Positions 1 to 6,772 of a stretch of 6,772 nt of DNA are shown here, piece after piece (position 1 is the stretch's first letter; each line of letters starts with the position of its first letter). A model generated the notes under the pieces. The model made no database searches and was not told the origin of the DNA. It was given only the letters and a program-made list of their open reading frames with translations. The stretch is from Dehalococcoidia bacterium (GTDB lineage: Bacteria; Chloroflexota; Dehalococcoidia; UBA2979), in assembly GCA_023228765.1 (NCBI GenBank), contig JALOAM010000163.1, positions 1 through 6,772 on the forward strand, written 5' to 3'. A program made the translations under genes and the position numbers.

Positions 1-2141
1 AGGAAGCGCTCACGCTCCTCCACCATGACGGAGGCGATCTTCTTCCCCATCGCCTTGCGCATGACGTCGGCCTGGCCGAGCGAGTAGCCGGCGAACTCGC
101 GCGCGATGTGGAGCACCTGCTCCTGGTAGGTGATGACGCCGTACGTCTCTTCGAGGATCGGGCGGAGCTTCTCGTGCTCGTAGAACGCCTCGGCGCGGCC
201 GTGCTTCACCTCGATGTACCGGGGGATCTGCTCCATCGGCCCGGGGCGGAACAGGGCGACCATGGCGGAGAGCTCGCGGATGTTCTGCGGCTTCAGCTCC
301 ATGACGTACCGGCGCATGCCGGCGGACTCCATCTGGAAGATGCCGAACGTGTCGCCGTTGCCGAGCACCTCGGCGGCTGCGGGGTCCGCGTCCGGGATCT
401 CGAGGAGGTCCACCCGCTCCCCGCGGCGTTCCTCGATCAGGTTGAGTGCCTTCTCGAGGATCGTGAGGTTCGTGAGGCCGAGGTAGTCGACCTTCAGCAG
501 GCCGATCTTCTCGATGTCCCCCATCGGGTACTGCGTGGTGGGGACGGAGGTCTCTTCGTCCGCGTCCTTGCTGGTCGCGCGCTGCAGCGGCACGACGTTG
601 GTGAGCGGCTCCGAGGAGATGACGACGCCAGCGGCGTGCGTGGAGGAGTGCCGCGCGACGCCCTCCAGCGCTTGTGCCGTGTCGACGAGTTCGCGGGTGG
701 CGGGCTCTGCCTCGTACGCGGCCTGGAGCTCGGGCGACTGCTTGAGGGCGTCCGCGAGCGTGATGTGCAGCGCGTCCGGCACCATGCGTGCGATGCGGTC
801 CGCGGCGCCGAAGTCGAGGCCGAGCGCGCGGCCGGAGTCACGGATCGCGGCCTTCGCGCCCAGCGTCCCGAAGGTGCAAATCTGGGCGACGCGGTCGCGG
901 CCGTACTTCTCCACGGTGTACTGGATGACCTGCGCGCGACGCTCGTCCGCGAAGTCGAAGTCCACGTCCGGCATGGAGATGCGTTCGGGGTTCAGGAACC
1001 GCTCGAACACGAGTCCGAACGAGAGCGGCTCGATGTCCGTCACGTCCAGCGTGTACAGGATGATCGAGGACGCCGCGGAACCGCGGACGCCCATGCGGAC
1101 CCCGTTGGTCTTCGCGAACCGCGCGATGTCCTGGACGATCAGCATGTACTCGTCGAACCCGGTCTGGGCCACCACGTCCAGCTCGTAGTTGAGCCGTTCG
1201 CGGTGCATGTCCGTCACGTCCGGGTAGCGGCGGTACAGACCTTCCTCGCACTGGTGACGGAGCCACTCGCGGGCGGTGTAGCCGTCCGGGATGCCGGGGT
1301 TCGGGAGCTGGGTGCGGCCGAACTGCAGGTCGATGTTGACCCGCTCCGCCACCTCCCAGGTGTTGTCCGCCGCCTCCGGGTGGTCCGGGAACAGCGTGCG
1401 CATCTCCTCCTCGGACCGGAGGTAGAACGTGGTGCCGTCCAGCTTGAAGCGGTTCTCGTCATGGATCGTGCTGTTGGAGCCGATGCAGAGGAGTACCTCG
1501 TGCGCGCGCACGTCGTCCGGCCCGGTGTAGTGCGAGTCGTTCGTGACAACGGTGGGCAGGCCCATCTTCTTCGCCACGTCGAAGACGCGCGGCATTAGCG
1601 GCGTGAACTCCGCGATCCCGTGCTCCATCACTTCGAGGTAGTAGCGGTCCTTGAAGACGTCGCGGAACCAGCCCGCGACCTCCATCGCCTTCGCCTCGTC
1701 GTCCTCGCGGAGGGCGGACATGAACTCGCCGGAGGGGCACCCCGAGAGCACGATGAGGCCCTCGTTGTGGGCCTCCAGCAGTTCCTTGTCCATCCTCGGG
1801 CGGTAGTAGAAGCCCTCCAGGTGGGCGGCGGAGGAGAGCTTCAGGAGGTTGCGGTAGCCGGTCTCGTTCTCGGCGAGCAATGTGAGGTGGTGGGGGAAGC
1901 GCTTCTTGGGGTCCTTGTCGAACCGCGAGTCCGGCGCGACATAACCTTCCATGCCGATGATCGGCTTCACGCCGTGCTTCTTGGCGGTCTGGTAGAACTC
2001 GATCGCCCCGTACAGGGCGCCGTGGTCCGTGATCGCCAGCGCGTCCTGCCCCAGCGACTTCGCCCGTTGCACCAGTGGCTCGATCTTCGACAGGCCGTCG
2101 AGGAGCGAGTACTCCGTGTGCGTGTGGAGGTTGGCGAACAT
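1..2141 (-). CDS. dnaE: DNA polymerase III alpha subunit (DnaE1-type), 3' end beyond window
   Basis: Catalytic subunit of the replicative DNA polymerase. The frame is open for 713 codons from ATG at 2141-2139 to the window edge; I checked it codon by codon and found no stop. About 1,150-1,200 residues are usual, so the C-terminal part (helix-hairpin-helix, OB fold, clamp-binding region) is missing. An N-terminal PHP domain begins HTHTEYSLLDG (residues 6-16) and keeps H6, H8, D15, H40, E65, H85, C135, D202 and H204, the positions that bind metals in PHP-exonuclease DnaE proteins. The palm shows GS at 354-355, PDVDFDF at 391-397 (catalytic D392 and D394), RHSSTHAAGVV from 497, and VDYLGL with the third aspartate D552. 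The fingers end with the YQEQV and RKAMGKK motifs. The start is fixed by a stop 18 nt upstream (2160-2162) with no other start codon between. No Shine-Dalgarno sequence precedes it. A SOS-like palindrome lies upstream. Confidence 0.97.
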   Translation of the reverse strand, partial: MFANLHTHTEYSLLDGLSKIEPLVQRAKSLGQDALAITDHGALYGAIEFYQTAKKHGVKPIIGMEGYVAPDSRFDKDPKKRFPHHLTLLAENETGYRNLLKLSSAAHLEGFYYRPRMDKELLEAHNEGLIVLSGCPSGEFMSALREDDEAKAMEVAGWFRDVFKDRYYLEVMEHGIAEFTPLMPRVFDVAKKMGLPTVVTNDSHYTGPDDVRAHEVLLCIGSNSTIHDENRFKLDGTTFYLRSEEEMRTLFPDHPEAADNTWEVAERVNIDLQFGRTQLPNPGIPDGYTAREWLRHQCEEGLYRRYPDVTDMHRERLNYELDVVAQTGFDEYMLIVQDIARFAKTNGVRMGVRGSAASSIILYTLDVTDIEPLSFGLVFERFLNPERISMPDVDFDFADERRAQVIQYTVEKYGRDRVAQICTFGTLGAKAAIRDSGRALGLDFGAADRIARMVPDALHITLADALKQSPELQAAYEAEPATRELVDTAQALEGVARHSSTHAAGVVISSEPLTNVVPLQRATSKDADEETSVPTTQYPMGDIEKIGLLKVDYLGLTNLTILEKALNLIEERRGERVDLLEIPDADPAAAEVLGNGDTFGIFQMESAGMRRYVMELKPQNIRELSAMVALFRPGPMEQIPRYIEVKHGRAEAFYEHEKLRPILEETYGVITYQEQVLHIAREFAGYSLGQADVMRKAMGKKIASVMVEERERF

Positions 2142-2178
2142 GGAGGCGGACCGCCGAAGCTACAGGAACCGAGAAACG

Positions 2179-2184
2179 GTATAG
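2179..2184 (-). promoter_or_regulatory. Possible dnaE -10 element
   Basis: On the minus strand this reads TATACC, an AT-rich spot in a GC-rich gap and a 4/6 match to TATAAT. It lies 37 bp upstream of the dnaE ATG and would give a leader of about 30 nt. No convincing -35 hexamer stands 16-18 bp upstream; that position is occupied by the CGAACG half of the SOS-like palindrome. It is offered only because it sits correctly relative to that palindrome. Confidence 0.22.
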
Positions 2185-2193
2185 GCCACTGCG

Positions 2194-2207
2194 CGAACGG
2201 GCGTTCG
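2194..2207. promoter_or_regulatory. Candidate LexA/SOS box upstream of dnaE
   Basis: The sequence CGAACGGGCGTTCG has perfect 6-bp arms and fits the Cheo box GAAC-N4-GTTC bound by LexA in Bacillus, related forms in Actinobacteria, and, as I recall, in the Chloroflexi member Dehalococcoides. It lies in the gap between the phosphatase and dnaE, 52 bp before the dnaE ATG and just upstream of a TATACC element that could be a -10, so a bound repressor would cover the -35 region. I saw no second perfect copy in the window. LexA control is inferred; no lexA gene is in view. Confidence 0.5.
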
Positions 2208-2298
2208 TGACCTCGGGAGGCCCACGCTACCACTCAGCCCTGCGCGTTGCCAGACCCGAGTTGGCGCGAATTCAACGGATCCCGCCGGGGAGCGAACC

Positions 2299-3075
2299 TC
2301 AGCGCCCGCCGGTGTCGACCAGGTTTCGTCGCACGGAGGCGAACACGTCCTCCGACAGGCCGAGGGATCCGAGGTAGCCGCGCACCCCGCCGTAGCGCTC
2401 ATCGAGCCCGTCGAGGAACACGCCGATCGCCTCGGCGGGGACGCCGAAGCGACGGCGCTCCTCGTCCGGGTTGCGTTCGCCCTGCGAGCCGCCGAAGCGG
2501 GCGTGGGCGACCGACCACGTGAGCCAGCGGTCCGTGTCCCGGTTCGTCAGTTCGAAGTCCGCCTCGATCACCGCGCGGTCCACCCCCGCGAGGTCGAGGG
2601 CCATCGCCGTGGTGACCCCGGTGCGGTCCTTCCCGGCCGTGCAGTGCACAACGAGGGGGTACGAGGCCGGGTCAGCGAGCACCTCGAAGATCTGCCGGAT
2701 GCTCTCGCCCGCGTAGTCCAGGTAGCCGAGGTAGCGCTGCCCGGAGATCGCCCGTCCGAAGCGGGCGTCGAGCTCCGCGCTCGCGCCGTCGGGGAGCGGC
2801 GGGAGGTGCGCGTAGCGCGCGCCGAGTTCCGCTGCCGGGTGGATCCCACGGTCGCGCGTCTCCTCGGGCCGACGGAGGTCGATGATCGTGCGCACGCCGA
2901 GGGTTCCGAGGCGCTCGCGATCGGCGGCGTGCATGTCCTCGAGCGCGCCGGAGCGGAAGTACCGCAGCCAAGCTGTCGAGCCGCCCTCGGCGGCGGGGTA
3001 GCCGCCGACGTCACGGAAGTTCCAGCACTGCTCGAACGGGACGTGCCGCCGGTCGAAGTCCTCGATGACGTGCAT
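2299..3075 (-). CDS. Tyrosine-protein phosphatase, Y_phosphatase3 / PtpB-like family
   Basis: A 258-residue soluble protein with the hallmarks of PtpB-like protein tyrosine phosphatases (the family of Mycobacterium tuberculosis PtpB). It has an N-terminal NFRDVGGY signature (19-26), IDLRRPEE (65-72), and the P-loop HCTAGKDRTG (144-153), where C145 is the expected nucleophile and R151 the phosphate-binding arginine of CX5R. The lysine and aspartate in AGKDRT are typical of this branch, which can also act on phosphoserine, phosphothreonine or phosphoinositides; the substrate here is unknown. There is no signal peptide or membrane segment. I chose ATG at 3075-3073 because GGGAGGG (3086-3080) stands 4 nt upstream. 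An in-frame ATG 27 codons earlier would begin inside the dnaK terminator hairpin, and its extra residues look non-coding. It lies downstream of that terminator, so it probably has its own promoter, which I could not place. Its stop is 157 bp before dnaE. Confidence 0.9.
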   Translation of the reverse strand: MHVIEDFDRRHVPFEQCWNFRDVGGYPAAEGGSTAWLRYFRSGALEDMHAADRERLGTLGVRTIIDLRRPEETRDRGIHPAAELGARYAHLPPLPDGASAELDARFGRAISGQRYLGYLDYAGESIRQIFEVLADPASYPLVVHCTAGKDRTGVTTAMALDLAGVDRAVIEADFELTNRDTDRWLTWSVAHARFGGSQGERNPDEERRRFGVPAEAIGVFLDGLDERYGGVRGYLGSLGLSEDVFASVRRNLVDTGGR

Positions 3076-3079
3076 GTGT

Positions 3080-3086
3080 CCCTCCC
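3080..3086 (-). promoter_or_regulatory. Strong ribosome binding site of the phosphatase gene
   Basis: The minus strand reads GGGAGGG, then ACAC, then ATG. This purine-rich site decides the start at 3075 over the upstream in-frame ATG at 3156. Confidence 0.75.
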
Positions 3087-3121
3087 GCGGCTGGGCGCGA
3101 TCCGTACGCTCGCAAGATAGA

Positions 3122-3159
3122 CCGATGCCCCGGTCTCCGTGGGGAGGCCGGGGCATCGG
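3122..3159 (-). terminator. Intrinsic terminator after dnaK
   Basis: The arms CCGATGCCCCGG (3122-3133) and CCGGGGCATCGG (3148-3159) are a perfect 12-bp inverted repeat. In minus-strand RNA the stem continues, after one A-C mismatch, for four more pairs and closes on a 4-nt loop. The transcript then reads TCTATCTTG, a short and imperfect T-rich tail. It begins 52 bp past the dnaK stop, so it most likely ends the hrcA-grpE-dnaK transcript and separates it from the phosphatase gene. The weak tail leaves some read-through possible. Confidence 0.75.
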
Positions 3160-3188
3160 GAGTGTGTCCGCTCACCGCGAGGCGCCAC

Positions 3189-3210
3189 ACCTCGCGGCCA
3201 GACCTCGGGG

Positions 3211-3223
<13 letters not shown>
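3189..3223. repeat. Short 13-bp tandem repeat across the dnaK stop codon
   Basis: Three units begin ACCTCG at 3189, 3202 and 3215, exactly 13 bp apart. The first two match at 11 of 13 positions; the third matches the first over its first nine bases and then diverges. The array covers the last codons and stop of dnaK. The first unit also pairs with CCGCGAGG at 3175-3182 (partner CCTCGCGG, 3190-3197), giving an 8-bp stem with a 7-nt loop. It looks like local slippage; no function is evident. Confidence 0.5.
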
Positions 3224-5127
<1,904 letters not shown>

Positions 5128-5221
5128 GCTTGTCTCTCTTCCTTCACCGCGTCAGCGGCTGTCGATTCAGCGTCGAGTGCGGCCCTCGTGCGCCGCGATG
5201 TCCGATCCGCGCGACACCCTG
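5128..5221. other. grpE-dnaK gap, no operator seen
   Basis: These 94 bp hold the dnaK ribosome binding site (AAGGAAG on the minus strand, 5144-5138) and only short, unconvincing inverted repeats. I see no CIRCE, no terminator and no credible promoter, so dnaK is most simply read from the upstream operon promoter. Confidence 0.5.
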
Positions 5222-5743
5222 CTAGGGGGCGTCTGCTCCGTTCCCCACCATCACCATGGCCGGACGGATCACACGGTCACGTAGCGTGTAGCCGCGTTGG
5301 AGGACATGGACCACGATGCCCTCCGGGCCGGGGGCGGCGCCCACCGCCTCGTGCTTCGTCGGGTCGAAGGCCTCGCCCATGGCGGAGACCTCCTCCACGC
5401 CGTGCTGCTGCAGGGTGGTCTTGAACTTCTGCGCCACCAGCCGCACGCCCTCCAGCATCGCGGAAGGCGATCCCGTGTCCGCCTCCGCCGCCTCCACGGC
5501 GCGCTGGAGGTCATCGAACACCGGGAGGAACCCGCGCACCGCCTCCGTGAGGGCGGCGCGCCCGACCTCCAGCCGCTGCTCCTGGGAGCGTCGCTCCAGG
5601 TTGGCGTAGTCCGCGCGCGCCCGGGCGTAGAGGCTCTGCGCCTCCTCCAACTGCGCGCGGACCACCTCGATGTCGTCCGTGGCTTCCGCCACGTCGTCCA
5701 GGTCCTCGCGCAGTTCATCCGTGGAGTTGGTGGCTTCGGTCAT
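5222..5743 (-). CDS. grpE: Nucleotide exchange factor GrpE
   Basis: GrpE dimers release ADP from DnaK and so drive its substrate cycle; the partner gene is the next one downstream. The 173-residue protein has an acidic N-terminus and a long helical, coiled-coil-like stretch (about 20-60, ending near DYANLERR). A second helical region follows (about 65-115, with FLPVFDDLQRA). The C-terminal beta domain carries the family signature FDPTKHEAVGA (126-136) and VLQRGYTLRDRVIRPAMVMV (147-166). I chose ATG at 5743-5741: it gives a normal family length and has AAGG/AGGA purine stretches just upstream. An in-frame ATG 45 codons earlier would overlap the end of hrcA and adds an Arg/Pro-rich, non-GrpE-like stretch. 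The 112-bp gap from hrcA and 94-bp gap to dnaK fit one transcript. Confidence 0.97.
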   Translation of the reverse strand: MTEATNSTDELREDLDDVAEATDDIEVVRAQLEEAQSLYARARADYANLERRSQEQRLEVGRAALTEAVRGFLPVFDDLQRAVEAAEADTGSPSAMLEGVRLVAQKFKTTLQQHGVEEVSAMGEAFDPTKHEAVGAAPGPEGIVVHVLQRGYTLRDRVIRPAMVMVGNGADAP

Positions 5744-5760
5744 GCTTCCTGCCTTGCGTT

Positions 5761-5783
5761 GCACAGAGGTCGGTGGTCTGTGC
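5761..5783. repeat. 7-bp inverted repeat in the hrcA-grpE gap
   Basis: The arms GCACAGA (5761-5767) and TCTGTGC (5777-5783) are perfectly complementary with 9 nt between. The repeat ends 17 nt before the grpE ATG, just upstream of its ribosome binding site. The N9 spacing recalls CIRCE (TTAGCACTC-N9-GAGTGCTAA), but the arm sequence differs and the shared GCAC cores are 2 bp further apart. A leader hairpin is the simpler reading. Confidence 0.35.
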
Positions 5784-5850
5784 TGTCTGGGCGGCGCTTC
5801 GCGGGCCTTCCGGCCACGCGGGGAGCGGTGCGCCCTCGTGTCGTCTGTGT

Positions 5851-5873
5851 GTGCGTCAGCGGTCCTGACGCAC
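5851..5873 (-). repeat. 9-bp hairpin spanning the hrcA stop codon
   Basis: In the minus-strand transcript the arms GTGCGTCAG and CTGACGCAC (5865-5873 and 5851-5859) pair perfectly around a 5-nt loop, GACCG. The downstream arm contains the hrcA TGA (5858-5856). No T-tract follows, so it is unlikely to be a strong intrinsic terminator. An RNA processing, stability or attenuation role between hrcA and grpE is possible. I recall that the Bacillus subtilis dnaK operon mRNA is cleaved between these two genes. Confidence 0.5.
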
Positions 5874-6772
5874 GTCATGCAGGAGCTGGCTCATCAGCGA
5901 GGCGACGTAGCGCACCCGCGGGATCGTCCGCTGGTACGCCATGCGCGTCGGGCCGATGACGGCCACCGCGCCGCTCGCATCGGTCTCGCCGTAGCGGGCG
6001 ATGACCATGCTCCAGTCCTGCATACCGGTGTCCCCGTGCTCCGCCCCGATCACCACCCGCATCGAACCCGTCTGGCCGGCCGCCAGGTGGGCCTCCACGG
6101 CGGGCTCGAGGAGGGCGCGCAGCCGGTACGCCTGCAACTGGCCGACCGCCTCCAGCAGACGGTCGACGTCGGAGAACTCGGGCTGACGGAGGGCGTTGCT
6201 CAGGCCCTCCACGAACGTCTCTTCAGCAATGCGCTGCTCGCGCAGGATCTCGCCCAGCACCTCCGCCACGGCGAGGTCTTCCGGGTCGAGGAGGTCCTCC
6301 GTGCTGGCGGCGATGCCGCGGGCGTCCTGGCCCGCGAGCACCTGGTTCAGCCGCCGGGCGCGCTCGTTCAGATGCTCCTGCGTCGTCGGCTCCGTCAGTG
6401 GCAGGATCCGCTGCCGGACGCGGCCATCGTCCATCACGGCCACCAGGAGGCTCGCCTCCCGGCTCAGCTCCACCAGTTGCGCGTTCCTCAGACGGACGCT
6501 GGTCGTGCGCGGCCGTGTCACCACGGCCACGTTCCCCACCAGCGTGGAGAGGATGGTGGCGGTCAGGCTCAGCCAGTCGTCCAGGTCGCCCGCGACTTGG
6601 TGGAGCTGGTGCTCCACGGTCCGGCGCTCCTCCACGCCGATCGGCTCCTCGGACATGAGGGCCTCGACGTAGAAGCGGTATCCCTGGTCGGACGGCACGC
6701 GGCCCGCGGAGGTGTACGGATGGGTGACGTACCCTTCCGCCTCCAGTCGGGCGAGCTCATTCCGGATCGTCG
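5856..6772 (-). CDS. hrcA: Heat-inducible transcription repressor HrcA, 5' end beyond window
   Basis: HrcA binds the CIRCE operator and represses the dnaK and often the groE operons; heat or chaperone titration releases it. The frame enters from the right edge without a start codon, and 304 residues are visible to TGA at 5858-5856. HrcA is usually about 340 residues, so roughly 35-45 N-terminal residues are missing. The visible part begins in the winged helix, with TIRNELARLEAEGYVTHPYT then SAGRVPSDQGYRFYV, the most conserved stretch of the family. A long variable region follows, then the GAF-like C-terminal domain, including VVIGAEHGD and AVIGPTRMAYQR near the end. A GTG at 6698 gives a complete-looking shorter frame, but starting there would cut off the conserved DNA-binding segment, so I reject it. 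It is the first visible gene of the hrcA-grpE-dnaK operon and presumably controls it. Confidence 0.97.
   Translation of the reverse strand, partial: TIRNELARLEAEGYVTHPYTSAGRVPSDQGYRFYVEALMSEEPIGVEERRTVEHQLHQVAGDLDDWLSLTATILSTLVGNVAVVTRPRTTSVRLRNAQLVELSREASLLVAVMDDGRVRQRILPLTEPTTQEHLNERARRLNQVLAGQDARGIAASTEDLLDPEDLAVAEVLGEILREQRIAEETFVEGLSNALRQPEFSDVDRLLEAVGQLQAYRLRALLEPAVEAHLAAGQTGSMRVVIGAEHGDTGMQDWSMVIARYGETDASGAVAVIGPTRMAYQRTIPRVRYVASLMSQLLHDVRQDR

Noticed and set aside
108..1598. 496-codon plus-strand reading frame
   Set aside because: It lies wholly opposite dnaE, whose frame is clearly coding, and its product is a Val/Arg/Leu/Asp-rich string with no recognisable motif. Long antisense frames are common in GC-rich genes.
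2211..2260. CTCGGG/CCCGAG inverted repeat between the phosphatase and dnaE as a terminator
   Set aside because: The arms are only 6 bp with a 37-nt loop and no T-tract follows, so termination here is not supported.
2299..3156. Longer phosphatase beginning at 3156
   Set aside because: It would start within the dnaK terminator hairpin; the GGGAGGG site supports 3075.
5128..5221. Internal CIRCE or promoter in front of dnaK
   Set aside because: No TTAGCACTC-type arms and no credible -35/-10 pair could be found in this gap.
5222..5878. Longer grpE beginning 45 codons upstream
   Set aside because: It would overlap hrcA and adds an Arg/Pro-rich stretch unlike GrpE; the ATG at 5743 gives normal length and has a better ribosome binding site.

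Overview
This 6.8-kb window comes from a GC-rich bacterial chromosome. It holds five genes, all on the minus strand and all recognisable: hrcA (5' end outside the window), grpE, dnaK, a tyrosine-phosphatase-like gene and dnaE (3' end outside the window). Reading direction is from high to low coordinates. Long plus-strand reading frames lie opposite dnaE, dnaK and hrcA, but they are GC-rich antisense shadows of these genes.

Right part (about 5128-6772): hrcA encodes the heat-shock repressor and grpE the nucleotide-exchange factor of DnaK. The middle (3211-5127) is dnaK, the Hsp70 chaperone. The order hrcA-grpE-dnaK is the classical HrcA-type heat-shock operon. Its CIRCE operator would be expected upstream of hrcA, outside the window, and none is visible between the genes. 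No dnaJ follows dnaK. Instead there is a 12-bp perfect hairpin with a short T-rich tail, which probably ends the operon. Two further inverted repeats lie in and just before the hrcA-grpE gap and may be RNA processing or stability elements.

Left part (1-3075): a CX5R phosphatase of the Y_phosphatase3/PtpB-like family has its own strong ribosome binding site. It is followed, after 157 bp, by dnaE, the alpha subunit of replicative DNA polymerase III. The first 713 codons of dnaE are present and uninterrupted. The DnaE PHP domain keeps the full set of expected metal ligands. The most notable non-coding signal is the 14-bp palindrome CGAACGGGCGTTCG about 50 bp upstream of the dnaE start, a perfect match to the GAAC-N4-GTTC (Cheo/LexA) SOS box.

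Lineage: DnaK carries the roughly 23-residue N-terminal insert typical of diderm-type Hsp70s and absent from Bacillus and most Actinobacteria. The operon is nevertheless the HrcA type, and the SOS-like box is the Gram-positive/Chloroflexi type. This combination, with high GC, makes a GC-rich Chloroflexota or a related deep lineage my best guess, at low confidence. The gene content is mostly housekeeping. I do not see an undescribed multi-gene system here; the points of interest are regulatory.
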